The notes: a model not told the origin generated them from the letters alone. Numbered from the stretch's first letter, positions 26,172-35,115 are shown. The stretch is 64,000 nt of DNA from Peptoniphilaceae bacterium (GCA_902363535.1 CABJAE010000004.1:101108-165107); one strand, 5' to 3'. Translations and numbers: made by a program.

Positions 26172-26200
26172 ATTATAACCGATTTTCTACCATATATGGT
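26172..26200 (-). promoter_or_regulatory. Promoter with operator palindrome, FMN-lipoprotein operon
   Basis: TATAAT (26172-26177) on the minus strand, with the perfect 12-bp palindrome ACCATATATGGT (26189-26200) where the -35 should be. A repressor or activator site is likely. The LacI gene ends only 20 bp away. Confidence 0.6.
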
Positions 26201-26220
26201 GGTCAACAGACGACGAACCA

Positions 26221-27246
26221 CTATTTTTTGTCATTTAAATCCACGACGCTTTGGCGCTTAATGATTTCCACGGGCAGAAGGATCATTTCTTCGCTCTTGT
26301 CCGTGTTTTTCTTATCCAGCATTTTGAAAAGCTTGCGAATGGCCACGGCGCCGATGTCGTAATAGGGCTCTTTTACCGTGGTGAGCTTGGGCCGATAGAT
26401 ATCCGACAAGGTGCTTCCGCCGAAGCCCGCGAAGGACATGTCTTCGGGGATCTCCATGCCGTGATCCCGCATGACGTTCATCAGGTGAACGGCCATGAGA
26501 TCCTGGCTGCAGAAGAGCACGGAATACTTGCCCTTTCTGAAGTCATCTTCGTGTTCTTCGAAAAGCTCCAAGGCGTCGGCTTCGGTGAGGCCTTCGCAGT
26601 AGAGGGTGGAGGGCTTTAAGCCCGCCGCACGCATGGCGTCGCGGTAGCCGCGAATCTTGTATTTTTCGTTGGTGCGGTCCATGTCTTTTCGCATGGCCAC
26701 GTAGCCGATGGATTTGTGGCCCATATTGATCAGGTAGTCGGTCATATTGTAGGAGGCGGCCTTGTTGTTAATGGTGACGGTGGGCGCCTCGTCTACATTG
26801 TAGAAGCGGTTAATGACCACGCAGGGAATTTTAAATTCGTCCAGCTTGTAGAGGAGCTTTTGATTTAAAATTTCCGAAATAATAATGATCCCTTCCACTT
26901 GTTTTTGGCTGAAGAGATTGGCGAATTTGATTTCCACTTCCGGATCGTCGTAGGACGAGGAGAGCAGAATGTCGTAATTGTACATGCGGCCGATTTCTTC
27001 CACGCCGCGCAAGACTTGGGAGACGTATTGGTTCCCTATATCGGAGACGATGACGCCGATAATGTTGCTCTTTTTCGTGACCAGGCTTCGGGCCACTTCG
27101 TTGGGCTTGTAATCCAGTACGCTGATGGCGTGAAGCACCCGCCGGCGCGCCTCGGGACTCACGGGTTTGGAGTCGTTGATGACGCGGGATACGGTCGAAA
27201 TGGACACGTCCGCCATTTTTGCTACGTCTTTAATGGTCGATGCCAT
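26221..27246 (-). CDS. LacI family transcriptional regulator
   Basis: A 341-residue repressor. It has an N-terminal LacI helix-turn-helix (IKDVAKMADVSISTVSRVIN, residues 5-24), a hinge with YKPNEVARSLVTKKSNIIGV, then a periplasmic-binding-protein fold (GIIIISEILNQ, DMSFAGFGGSTLSDIYRPKL, TTVKEPYYDIGAVAIRKL). The hinge and DNA-reading helix resemble CcpA/PurR-type members. The effector is unknown, and no sugar genes lie beside it. AGGAGG precedes the ATG. The start is 3 bp after the lipid kinase stop, so the two are co-transcribed. Confidence 0.93.
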   Translation of the reverse strand: MASTIKDVAKMADVSISTVSRVINDSKPVSPEARRRVLHAISVLDYKPNEVARSLVTKKSNIIGVIVSDIGNQYVSQVLRGVEEIGRMYNYDILLSSSYDDPEVEIKFANLFSQKQVEGIIIISEILNQKLLYKLDEFKIPCVVINRFYNVDEAPTVTINNKAASYNMTDYLINMGHKSIGYVAMRKDMDRTNEKYKIRGYRDAMRAAGLKPSTLYCEGLTEADALELFEEHEDDFRKGKYSVLFCSQDLMAVHLMNVMRDHGMEIPEDMSFAGFGGSTLSDIYRPKLTTVKEPYYDIGAVAIRKLFKMLDKKNTDKSEEMILLPVEIIKRQSVVDLNDKK

Positions 27247-27248
27247 AC

Positions 27249-28142
27249 TTACCTCCTATTTGTAATCAGTTGAATGGCGCCCGGCACCACTTCGATGGTT
27301 TGCGGCAAGCGGGGGCCTTTTTCGCCGTCGATGTCCACGTGCATGGACTTATCCGCCTCGACGGTGATCTTTTTTCCGTGGCGATAGATGAAATGATCGT
27401 GGTCGATGTGTTTTCCCAGGCCGATGGTGCGGAAAAGCTCCAAGAGTTTCGAGATGGTCATCTCTTCGATGACCGCGAGCTCCAAAAGCCCGTCGGTAAC
27501 GTCGGCTTCAGGGGAAATTTTCGAAAAGCCGCCGACGCTGTTGGAATTGGACACCATGACCATCATTGCCTTGGTGTCGATGACTTCGCCGTCGCAGTCG
27601 ATGTGAACGTCGAAGCCGCTTTTTAAAAAGTCTTTTTCGCGAAACATGCGAAAGCCCTCGGCGTAGTAGGCGAGTCTGCCCACGGCGGATTTTGCCTCGT
27701 CGGGTACTTTGTAGCCGATTTCCGAAAATACGCCCACGGCACAGACATTAATAAAGGCGCTGTCTCCGCAGAGGCCGATGTCCACGGCGCATGTTTCTCC
27801 TTCCGCGATCATGGTGTAAAAATCATAGGGATCTTTCGGCATGCCCATGGATTCGGCGAAGTCGTTGACCGTGCCCGCCGGATAAATGGCGAGAGGCGTG
27901 GTTCGCTTCGCTTCATACATTCCGGAGACCACTTCGTTCACCGTGCCGTCGCCGCCTACGGAGATGATGCAATCTTCCCCGTCGTCAGTGGCGGCAAATG
28001 CTCGGGCGTCTCCTGCTTTTTGCGTAAAATTAAGTAACACGGACGTTCCCTTTGATGCAAAGGGGGCGATTAGTTTTTTTATAATTTCAATGGCCCCTTC
28101 CCGGCCGCTGGAAGGGTTGGCAATAATCTTGATTTTTTCCAT
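27249..28142 (-). CDS. Diacylglycerol/lipid kinase family protein
   Basis: A 297-residue soluble kinase of the DagK/YegS family, which phosphorylates diacylglycerol or similar lipids in phospholipid turnover. Motifs: ANPSSGREGA at the N-terminus, SVGGDGTVNEVVSGM (nucleotide loop GGDGT), YPAGTVNDFAESMGMP, and a C-terminal beta domain with KSMHVDIDGEKGP. Where most relatives read PxGTGNDFA, this protein has PAGTVNDFA. GGAGG precedes the ATG. First gene of a pair with the LacI regulator. Confidence 0.92.
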   Translation of the reverse strand: MEKIKIIANPSSGREGAIEIIKKLIAPFASKGTSVLLNFTQKAGDARAFAATDDGEDCIISVGGDGTVNEVVSGMYEAKRTTPLAIYPAGTVNDFAESMGMPKDPYDFYTMIAEGETCAVDIGLCGDSAFINVCAVGVFSEIGYKVPDEAKSAVGRLAYYAEGFRMFREKDFLKSGFDVHIDCDGEVIDTKAMMVMVSNSNSVGGFSKISPEADVTDGLLELAVIEEMTISKLLELFRTIGLGKHIDHDHFIYRHGKKITVEADKSMHVDIDGEKGPRLPQTIEVVPGAIQLITNRR

Positions 28143-28158
28143 TTAAACCTCCGCTTTT

Positions 28159-28187
28159 ATTATACGCTATGGGGAACGATCTCACAA
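28159..28187 (-). promoter_or_regulatory. Promoter of the lipid kinase-LacI operon
   Basis: TTGTGA (28182-28187), 17-bp spacer, TATAAT (28159-28164) on the minus strand, 17 bp before the kinase ATG. Confidence 0.82.
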
Positions 28188-28483
28188 AGAGGAATCTTGC
28201 TTTTTCCTTCCCTTTTGTTCGGAAAATTTTCCCGAAGGGCGCGGGAAATAACGCGCTTTTTACCGAAAAATGGGCTTTTTGATCGGAATAGATTCCGTTT
28301 TTGCCGCGAATTTGCCCCCGTGCAGGAAAAAGATTTTATTTTTCCCCGCGAAATGCACGGCCGATTGCGGCAAGCGTTTCTTTCCTTTTCCCCGCGTGTG
28401 ATTTTTTAAGGGACGCTTTTTTACACGGCCTTTATTTTTTTCTAACGCCCGTCCTTTATACTTGAGGCGTCGTTTCGGGCAAG
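28188..28483. other. Intergenic region without a recognisable gene
   Basis: About 300 bp, rich in T and A runs (TTTTCCC, GGAAAA). Open frames are short and Arg/Phe-rich with no ribosome site. I see no RNA structure or repeat apart from the terminator that follows. Confidence 0.6.
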
Positions 28484-28510
28484 AAAAAAGAAGCGGCTTA
28501 AAACCGCTTC
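28484..28510 (-). terminator. Terminator of the YtxH-DUF948 operon
   Basis: Stem GAAGCGG/CCGCTTC with a TTTTAAG loop and six T on the minus strand. Confidence 0.9.
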
Positions 28511-28522
28511 TCTTGTTTTGTC

Positions 28523-29017
28523 TTACCGCGTGCGCAACACGTCTCTCAATGCTTCCAATACTTCCCGCATAATATAGAAGTAATCCACCACATTGTTGGC
28601 GTTGAAGGAGATGGTCTTTGCCGTGTCCGAAATGGAATCGGAGACCACCTCGGCGGTGTTTTTCAACTTCAAAGACGTTTGATCCACGGTGCGCGCCACA
28701 TTGTCGACGGTGTCCGTGACGTCCCCTACGGTGGAGGCGATCTTTTCCACTTCCGGCTTCACGACTTCCACCATTTCCGTGGCGTCGGTGGTGAGGCGGG
28801 AGGCGTTGGATGAGATAATGGTGACATTATCGGTGATCGTCGGGAGCTTTTGCATGGTGTCGTCGATGACGGCTTCGTGGGTCTCCAATTTGGTTTTGAC
28901 GACCTTTAAAATGCCGGCGACGTTTTTCAGGGTGATCATTAAAAAGACCAGGGCCCCGATTCCCGCAAGGTAGAGTAGAAAGCGCAAGAGGTCGTGCAAA
29001 TTAATCATGGTGTCCAT
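28523..29017 (-). CDS. DUF948-like membrane-anchored coiled-coil protein
   Basis: A 164-residue protein with one N-terminal membrane helix (LLRFLLYLAGIGALVFLMIT, about 9-28) and a long Thr/Val/Asp-rich helical tail. Repeated TVDNVARTVDQ-type heptads are typical of DUF948/YoxC-like proteins. The tail probably sits outside the membrane as a coiled coil. Function is unknown in the family. It follows the YtxH-like gene by 15 bp with a good GGAGG. Such pairs are common in Firmicutes and often linked to envelope or general stress. Confidence 0.78.
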   Translation of the reverse strand: MDTMINLHDLLRFLLYLAGIGALVFLMITLKNVAGILKVVKTKLETHEAVIDDTMQKLPTITDNVTIISSNASRLTTDATEMVEVVKPEVEKIASTVGDVTDTVDNVARTVDQTSLKLKNTAEVVSDSISDTAKTISFNANNVVDYFYIMREVLEALRDVLRTR

Positions 29018-29032
29018 TGTGACCTCCGTGTT

Positions 29033-29593
29033 CTACTTGCTTTTCTTTTCGTCTTTTACAACCTTTTCGGATTTCTTTTCTGCGTCTTCTGCCGCTTTGG
29101 CGATTTTATCGGCGCTGTCTTTTACTTGGCCTTTCGCTTCTTTCGCTTGTACTTTGGTTTCTTCGCCTACTTCTTTGGCTGCGTCGCCGACGGCCTTGGC
29201 GGATTCTTTTAATTCGCCCTTGACGTTTTCGCCTTCTTCGCGAACGATTTGGCCGATGGCTTTTGCCTTGGCCTTTGCGATTTCGGCATCGTCGCGCACT
29301 TCGTCGGCCTTAATGGCGGCGCGAAGTTTTAAATCATCGTAGGTGTCTTGTACGGCTTGTTGGGCTTCGTAGGCGCGAATGGATAATTCATCGGCCGTGT
29401 CCAGAGCCATGTCTTTGGCGTTTTCAGCCAATTCTCTCGAGCGATCGGCGATGTCTTCGCGGGTCTTTTTGCCGCTTTGGGGAGCGAGCAAGAGGCCTGC
29501 TGCGGCGCCGACGGCGGCACCTAAGGCGAATTTACGGGCCCGTTCTTCTCTTAAGTAGCGTTCACGTTCTCTTCTTACAAAATCAAAAATCAT
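29033..29593 (-). CDS. YtxH domain protein
   Basis: A 186-residue protein. A short hydrophobic segment (FALGAAVGAAAGLLLAPQSG, about 22-41) with the YtxH signature GLLLAPQSGKKTRE is followed by a long charged Ala/Glu/Lys-rich helix (KAVGDAAKEVGEETKVQAKE) like LEA/apolipoprotein-type amphipathic repeats. In Bacillus, YtxH belongs to the general stress group; the molecular role is unknown. The ATG at 29593 is chosen over a TTG at 29602 because GGAGG is nine bases upstream. Leads the operon with the DUF948-like gene. Confidence 0.85.
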   Translation of the reverse strand: MIFDFVRRERERYLREERARKFALGAAVGAAAGLLLAPQSGKKTREDIADRSRELAENAKDMALDTADELSIRAYEAQQAVQDTYDDLKLRAAIKADEVRDDAEIAKAKAKAIGQIVREEGENVKGELKESAKAVGDAAKEVGEETKVQAKEAKGQVKDSADKIAKAAEDAEKKSEKVVKDEKKSK

Positions 29594-29622
29594 AGTCGTC
29601 AACCTCCAGTTTTTCAGTTAGT

Positions 29623-29651
29623 ATTGTAATGGTACCCAAGCACGGTGTAAA
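29623..29651 (-). promoter_or_regulatory. Promoter of the YtxH-DUF948 operon
   Basis: TTTACA (29646-29651), 17-bp spacer, TACAAT (29623-29628) on the minus strand. It is a sigma-A type sequence rather than an alternative-sigma one. Confidence 0.78.
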
Positions 29652-29701
29652 GTATGCAGATTATCGGAAATTTCTCATATGAATCGGAAAGGAGACTTCC
29701 T

Positions 29702-30496
29702 TTGCTCATCGACTCCCACAGCCACTCCCGCTTTTCCTTCGACTCCGAAGCGGATTGCGAAGAAAATATTCTCGCCGCCATCAAGGCCGGCCTCGGCGGT
29801 TTGGCCTTTACCGATCACATCGACCGGGTGGACGGCCCCTTGGATTTTTGTTTCGACTTCGACGACTACATCCGCACCCTTCTTCCTTTGAAGGCCCGCT
29901 ACGAAGACCGGATCCTCGTGCTCATCGGCGCGGAAATTGGATTGAATCTCCGGAAAAATGATTGGATCGAATCGGCCATGGCAGACGATCGCTTCGATTA
30001 CTTTATCGGCTCCCTCCACACGGTGGATAATAAAGACGTGGCATCAACTTTATACACCTATAAGGGGGATCTGAAGCCTTTTTATAAAAACTACTACGAC
30101 GCCATGGTGGAAGCCGCCACGAACACAAGGGGCTATCATATTCTGGGCCACATGGATTATTTGGATCGCTACGTACAGGACAAGGGAATGATCCCTCCCT
30201 TCGCCTTTTACAGAGATCAGGTGGCGGCGGTGCTGGAGCATTTGATCCGAAAGGATTTGGTCCTCGAATACAATACGGCGGGCAAGTACAAGGGCCTCTC
30301 CTACGGCAATCCCAAGGATGACATCCTTCGCCTCTACCGGGATCTGGGGGGCGAGCGAATCTGCCTTTCTTCCGACGGCCACAAATCGGCACACATAGGC
30401 CGGGATTTCGAATCGGCGAAAAATCATCTGATTCATTTGGGCTTTACCTGCGCCACCTATTTCGAAAAGAAGGTGCCGAAGGAAGTTCCTCTTTAG
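29702..30496 (+). CDS. PHP-domain phosphatase, histidinol-phosphatase type
   Basis: A 264-residue PHP hydrolase of the HisJ/HisK group. Metal ligands appear in SHSHSRFSFDSEA near the start, AFTDHIDRVDG, GAEIGL, FIGSLHTVD, ILGHMDYLDRY and SSDGHKSAHIG. The best start is TTG at 29702, seven bases after AAAGGAG; an ATG at 29654 would add 16 residues with no ribosome site. The family dephosphorylates histidinol phosphate, but no his genes are in the window, so the substrate stays open. It is divergently placed from the YtxH operon. Confidence 0.88.
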   Translation: MLIDSHSHSRFSFDSEADCEENILAAIKAGLGGLAFTDHIDRVDGPLDFCFDFDDYIRTLLPLKARYEDRILVLIGAEIGLNLRKNDWIESAMADDRFDYFIGSLHTVDNKDVASTLYTYKGDLKPFYKNYYDAMVEAATNTRGYHILGHMDYLDRYVQDKGMIPPFAFYRDQVAAVLEHLIRKDLVLEYNTAGKYKGLSYGNPKDDILRLYRDLGGERICLSSDGHKSAHIGRDFESAKNHLIHLGFTCATYFEKKVPKEVPL

Positions 30497-30790
30497 GATT
30501 AAGTTTATCTCTTTTTTACAAAAAGACCACGGTGAGGAAACATTTCTCCATTATACTGGTTGTGGAAATCGGGAAAGACCGATGGCCTATTTCTAAGTTT
30601 TCATTTCTCACTCCCTTTATGAGGCGGCGCGACGCGTCGTCTTTTTATTTGCTTATATGGACAATAAAATATACAATCTACTTTGAAAACGCTCTACCAT
30701 TTTAAATCAGAAAAAGGTATACTGGTACTTGACGATTATATGGTTCAAGAAACGGTATTGTCGTTTTTATAACAGAATAGAGGAGGTTGT
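30497..30790. other. Leader/intergenic region of the aconitase operon
   Basis: About 290 bp. It contains several AT-rich -10-like boxes (TATACT at 30554 and 30717, TATAAC at 30769), a short duplicated TATACTGGT, and a GC-rich patch GGCGGCGCGACGCGTCG followed by T5. The transcription start is not clear. I recognise no riboswitch or T-box. Confidence 0.5.
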
Positions 30791-32701
30791 ATGACGAGTA
30801 TCGCGTATCAATTATTGGAAAGCCATTTGCTGGAAGGCACGCTCTCTCCCGGCGAAGAGATTAAATTGAAAATCGATCAAACCCTGACGCAAGACTCCAC
30901 GGGCACCATGGTGTATTTGCAATTGGAAGCCATGGGCATCGACGACATTCAAACGGAGCTCTCCGTGGCCTACATCGACCACAATATGCTGCAAACGGGC
31001 TTTGAAAATCCCGACGATCACGAATTTATTCAGTCGGCTGCGGCGAAATACGGCCTCGTCTTTTCAAAACCCGGCGGCGGCATTTGCCATCAGGTGCAAC
31101 TGGAGCAGTTTGCCGCACCGGGCAAGACCTTGGTAGGCAGCGACTCCCACACGCCCACAGCCGGCGGCCTCGGCGCCCTCGCCATCGGCGCCGGAGGATT
31201 GGATGTGGCCGTGGCCATGGCCAGCGGCTTCTACTTCCTGAAAGTGCCCAAGGTTTTAAACGTGCGCCTCAGGGGCAAATTAAAACCCGGCACGAACGGC
31301 AAGGACGTGATCCTGGCCATTTTAGGGAAAAAGACCGTAAAGGGCGGCACGGGCTACATCGTGGAATATTCCGGCGACGGCGTGAAGAATCTTTCCGTCA
31401 CGGATCGCGCCACCATTTGCAATATGGGAGCCGAGCTCGGCGCCACCACCTCCGTCTTCCCCTCCGACGAAGTTACCCGGGCCTTTTTGAAGCGCCACGG
31501 CCGTGAAGAGGCCTTCGTGCCCCTGGCCGCGACCGAGGATGCCGTCTATGACGAGGTGCTTGATATCAATCTTTCCGAAATCGAGCCCGCCGTGGCCAAG
31601 CCCCACTTGCCGGATCAATACGAAAAGGTGAAGGACCTGGGCATGGTGAAGGTGGATCAAGTGGCCATCGGCAGCTGCACCAATTCCTCTTACACGGACA
31701 TGATGAAGGTGGCTCAAATCTTAAAGGGCAAAAAGGTGCACGAAGACGTGAGCCTGGTCATCTCTCCGGGGAGCGCCACCATATTAAACGCCCTGTCGAA
31801 AAACGGCGCACTGGCCATTATGATCGAAGCCGGCGCCCGCATTTTGGAAAGCGCCTGCGGCCCCTGCATCGGCATGGGCCAGGCACCGAAGTCCGGCGCC
31901 GTGAGCCTGCGCTCCTTTAACAGAAACTTTAAGGGCAGGAGCGGCACAAAGGATGCAAAGATCTACCTCGCAGGCCCTGAAACCTGCGCCGCCTCCGCCA
32001 TCACCGGCTACATTACCACGCCGGATTCGGTGGATGCCGTCGAAGAGCCGGATCACTACGAGCACGCCACCAATTACCTGATCTATCCCAAGGAAAAAGC
32101 CGCGCGCCCGAAGGACGTGAAGATGGGACCGAACATTAAGCCCTTCCCCATGGCACATCCCTTGGAAGATGGTTTTGAAAAGACCATTCTTCTCAAGGCC
32201 TCGGACAATGTGACCACCGACGACATTTGCCCCTCCACGGCAAAGCTTCTGCCCTACCGGAGCAATATTCCCGAGCTTTCCAAGCACGCCTTCTCCACTT
32301 TGGTAGACGACTTTAAGGCCCGGGCGGAAAAACACGGCGGCGGCATTGTCGTCGGCGGCGACAATTACGGCCAAGGCTCCAGCCGGGAGCACGCGGCCCT
32401 CTTGCCCCTGTATTTAGGCGTGGAGGCCATCGTGGCAAAAAGCTTCGCCCGCATCCACCGCTCCAATTTAATCAATATGGGCATTCTTCCCTTGGTCTTT
32501 AAAGATCCCGCCGATTACGACAAGTTAAAAGAAGGCGAAACCATCTCCATGAAAGACTTAAAGGCCTCGGTTAAAAGCGGCGAATTTATCTTAACCGCCG
32601 GCGGAGAAGACATTCCCCTCGTCGGCGACTTCAGCGAACGGGAAAAGACCATGCTCTTGGAAGGCGGCTATTTAAATTACACGAAAAACAGGAGGGCATA
32701 A
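30791..32701 (+). CDS. Aconitate hydratase
   Basis: A [4Fe-4S] enzyme that isomerises citrate to isocitrate. At 636 residues it matches the short Aquifex-type aconitase, not the 890-residue AcnA/AcnB. Cluster cysteines are in GSCTNSS (about 297) and CGPCIGMG (about 357 and 360). Other signatures are VGSDSHTPTAGGLGALAIGA and, in the C-terminal swivel domain, GGDNYGQGSSREHAALLPL. AGGAGG precedes the ATG. Its stop overlaps the next start by one base. First gene of an aconitase-IDH-citrate synthase operon. Confidence 0.95.
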   Translation: MTSIAYQLLESHLLEGTLSPGEEIKLKIDQTLTQDSTGTMVYLQLEAMGIDDIQTELSVAYIDHNMLQTGFENPDDHEFIQSAAAKYGLVFSKPGGGICHQVQLEQFAAPGKTLVGSDSHTPTAGGLGALAIGAGGLDVAVAMASGFYFLKVPKVLNVRLRGKLKPGTNGKDVILAILGKKTVKGGTGYIVEYSGDGVKNLSVTDRATICNMGAELGATTSVFPSDEVTRAFLKRHGREEAFVPLAATEDAVYDEVLDINLSEIEPAVAKPHLPDQYEKVKDLGMVKVDQVAIGSCTNSSYTDMMKVAQILKGKKVHEDVSLVISPGSATILNALSKNGALAIMIEAGARILESACGPCIGMGQAPKSGAVSLRSFNRNFKGRSGTKDAKIYLAGPETCAASAITGYITTPDSVDAVEEPDHYEHATNYLIYPKEKAARPKDVKMGPNIKPFPMAHPLEDGFEKTILLKASDNVTTDDICPSTAKLLPYRSNIPELSKHAFSTLVDDFKARAEKHGGGIVVGGDNYGQGSSREHAALLPLYLGVEAIVAKSFARIHRSNLINMGILPLVFKDPADYDKLKEGETISMKDLKASVKSGEFILTAGGEDIPLVGDFSEREKTMLLEGGYLNYTKNRRA

Positions 32702-33699
32702 TGAAGACAGTAACCTTAATCCCCGGCGACGGGATCGGCCCGGAAATCGCCGCGGCGGTAAAGAAAGTGTTTGAGGCTCTGAAGGTGCCCGTGGTTTTTG
32801 AAGAGGTGAACGCGGGCAAGGCGGTCTTTGAAAGAGAAGGCACCTACCTGCCCGAGGCCCTCTTCGAATCCCTCGAGCGAAATAAAATCGCCTTAAAGGG
32901 CCCCATTACCACCCCCATCGGCCACGGCTTCAGGAGCCTGAATGTGGAGCTTCGAAAGAAATACGATCTCTATCAAAACATTCGCCCCATTAAGCCCGCG
33001 GCGGATCTTCCCATGAAGTTCGACGACGTGGACATGGTGCTCTTTCGGGAAAATACGGAAGACCTCTACGCCGGCGTGGAGGAAGTGATCTCGGAAAACG
33101 AGGCACACTCCATTAAAATTATTACCCGGGACAAATCCGAGCGGATTATTCGCGCGGCCTTCGACTACGCCGCGGCCAACAAGCGTCGATCGGTGACCGT
33201 GGTGACCAAGGCCAATATTATGAAGGCCACAGACGGCTTGTTCCTCGACGTGGCCCGGAACGTGGCGAAAGACTACGACGTGCCCATGAAGGAAATCCTC
33301 GTAGACAATATGGCCATGCAGATGGTCATGAATCCCGGCCAATTCGACGTCATCGTCACGGAAAATCTTTACGGGGACATTCTCTCCGATTTAGGCGCCG
33401 GCCTTATCGGCGGCTTGGGCATGATTCCCGGCATGAACAAGGGCAAGGACATGGCCATTTACGAATCCGTCCACGGCTCAGCCCCGGACATTCAGGGTAA
33501 GGGCATCGCCAATCCCACGGCCATGCTTCTCACATCCTGTTTAATGCTCGACGACATGGGCGAAGGGGCCTCGGCGGAAAAGATTCGCCGCGCCGTTTAC
33601 GACGTGTTGTCTAATCCCGATACCCGCACGGCGGATCTCGGCGGCAAGCTGAGCACCGAAGACTATGTACGGGCTTTAATAGAAAGAGTAGGTGAGTGA
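32701..33699 (+). CDS. Isocitrate dehydrogenase, NAD-type
   Basis: A 332-residue member of the isocitrate/isopropylmalate dehydrogenase family: IPGDGIGPEI at the start, RENTEDLYAGVEE in the substrate loop, VTKANIMKATDGLF and the metal aspartates in NLYGDILSDLGAGL. RENTED with Tyr is typical of isocitrate dehydrogenase, against the leucine-pathway enzyme. HGSAPDI with Asp in the nucleotide pocket points to NAD over NADP. Start and stop overlap both neighbours by one base. It turns isocitrate into 2-oxoglutarate. Confidence 0.92.
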   Translation: MKTVTLIPGDGIGPEIAAAVKKVFEALKVPVVFEEVNAGKAVFEREGTYLPEALFESLERNKIALKGPITTPIGHGFRSLNVELRKKYDLYQNIRPIKPAADLPMKFDDVDMVLFRENTEDLYAGVEEVISENEAHSIKIITRDKSERIIRAAFDYAAANKRRSVTVVTKANIMKATDGLFLDVARNVAKDYDVPMKEILVDNMAMQMVMNPGQFDVIVTENLYGDILSDLGAGLIGGLGMIPGMNKGKDMAIYESVHGSAPDIQGKGIANPTAMLLTSCLMLDDMGEGASAEKIRRAVYDVLSNPDTRTADLGGKLSTEDYVRALIERVGE

Positions 33700-35057
33700 T
33701 GCTCAATCAAAAAATGGACCACCGCCTGGACGAGTTGGCGGAAAAGATCACGAAACGGGACACGATCAATCGTGAACTCTACGCCAAGTACGATGTGAAA
33801 CACGGCCTGCGGGACGCCGACGGCACCGGCGTCCTCGTCGGCATTACCCGCATCGGTTACGTCACGGGCTACGAAAAAATCGACGGCAAAAAAGTCCCCA
33901 TGGAAGGGGATCTGCTCTATCGTGGCTATTCCGTGAAGGACATGGTGAAGGATTTTAAAGAGACCAATCGCTTCGGCTACGAAGAAGTGGCCTACACCCT
34001 GCTCTTCGGCAATTTGCCCTCGAAAAAAGATTTGAATTTCTTCAAGGGCCTCTTGCGGGAAGAGCGGAATCTGCCGAGAAATTACTTAGAAGACACGATC
34101 CTGAAAGTGCCGGGGCGGGACGTCATGAACAAAATGATGCGCTCCACTTTGTGTCTTTATTCCTACGACGCGGATCCCGACGGCACCTCCACGGCCAATG
34201 TGCTCCGCCAAAGCGTGAGCCTTCTCGCCAAGACGCCCCTCATTATGGCCTACAATTACCAGGCCAAGAAACACTACATCGACGGGGACAGTTTGGTCAT
34301 TCACTACCCGGACAGCGACATGTCCACGGCGGAAATGATTCTGTCTCTGATCCGGAAAAATTCCGACTACACCGACGCCGAGGCCAAGATTTTGGACCTG
34401 ATGCTCGTGCTTCACGCGGAACACGGGGGCGGGAACAACTCCACCTTCGCCACCCACGTAGTCTCCTCATCGGGCACGGACACGTACAGCGCCATCGTCA
34501 CGGCCCTGGGCTCTTTGAAGGGGCCTCGCCACGGGGGCGCCAATCTCATGTGCTCCGCCATGCTCGACGACATCGCATCCAATGTGCGGGACATTCACAA
34601 TGAAAACGATATCGAAGATTACCTGCGCCGGATTTTAGGCGGCCAAGCCTTCGACGAAAAGGGCCTGATCTACGGGATCGGACACGCCGTCTACACCTTG
34701 AGCGACCCGCGGGCCGAGCTCTTAAAGATGCAGGCGAAAGTTCTCGCCGAAGAAAAAGGCTACAGCGATCAATACAATTTCATTCGCCTGGTGGAAGACA
34801 TCGGCGGCCGCCTCCTGCAGGAGCGAAACGGCACCGCCTATCCCCTCACCGCCAATATCGACTTGTACTCGGGCCTGGTGTATCAAATGCTCGGGATTCC
34901 CCGGGATCTCTACACACCCCTTTTCGCCACCGCCCGCATGGCCGGCTGGTGCGCCCACCGTTTGGAACAAGTCCAAGACAAGAAGATCATTCGCCCGGCC
35001 TACGTCCACTTAAATTCCAGGAAAAAATACCTGTCCATGGACGACCGCAACAACTAA
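33699..35057 (+). CDS. Citrate synthase
   Basis: A 452-residue enzyme condensing oxaloacetate and acetyl-CoA. Active-site histidines are seen in LKGPRHGGANLMC and IYGIGHAVYTLSDPR, and the aspartate lies in the NIDLYSGLVYQML block. The N-terminus is longer than in the 370-residue type, with a YAKYDVKHGLRDADGTG leader common in clostridial members. ATG at 33699 overlaps the IDH stop (TGATG); a GTG three bases upstream is possible. With aconitase and IDH it makes 2-oxoglutarate for glutamate synthesis. No 2-oxoglutarate dehydrogenase or succinate genes lie nearby. Confidence 0.95.
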   Translation: MLNQKMDHRLDELAEKITKRDTINRELYAKYDVKHGLRDADGTGVLVGITRIGYVTGYEKIDGKKVPMEGDLLYRGYSVKDMVKDFKETNRFGYEEVAYTLLFGNLPSKKDLNFFKGLLREERNLPRNYLEDTILKVPGRDVMNKMMRSTLCLYSYDADPDGTSTANVLRQSVSLLAKTPLIMAYNYQAKKHYIDGDSLVIHYPDSDMSTAEMILSLIRKNSDYTDAEAKILDLMLVLHAEHGGGNNSTFATHVVSSSGTDTYSAIVTALGSLKGPRHGGANLMCSAMLDDIASNVRDIHNENDIEDYLRRILGGQAFDEKGLIYGIGHAVYTLSDPRAELLKMQAKVLAEEKGYSDQYNFIRLVEDIGGRLLQERNGTAYPLTANIDLYSGLVYQMLGIPRDLYTPLFATARMAGWCAHRLEQVQDKKIIRPAYVHLNSRKKYLSMDDRNN

Positions 35058-35063
35058 GCTGCT

Positions 35064-35090
35064 CCCCTCGCAAAGTCGAGGGGACTTTTT
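35064..35090 (+). terminator. Terminator of the aconitase-IDH-citrate synthase operon
   Basis: Stem CCCCTCG/CGAGGGG with loop CAAAGT, then ACTTTTT. The T run merges with the IS30-type repeat starting at 35086. Confidence 0.9.
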
Positions 35091-35115
35091 GTTGCACTAA
35101 GATTGTAAATTCAAG
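35086..35115 (-). repeat. Solo IS30-type terminal repeat
   Basis: The reverse complement matches 63873-63902, which lies just upstream of an IS30 transposase start, at 29 of 30 bases. No transposase is attached here. It marks the left edge of the AT-rich island. Confidence 0.75.

Noticed and set aside
28197..28409. 70-codon open frame on the plus strand between the lipid kinase and DUF948 genes
   Set aside because: Arg/Phe-rich, no ribosome site and no recognisable domain; treated as intergenic.
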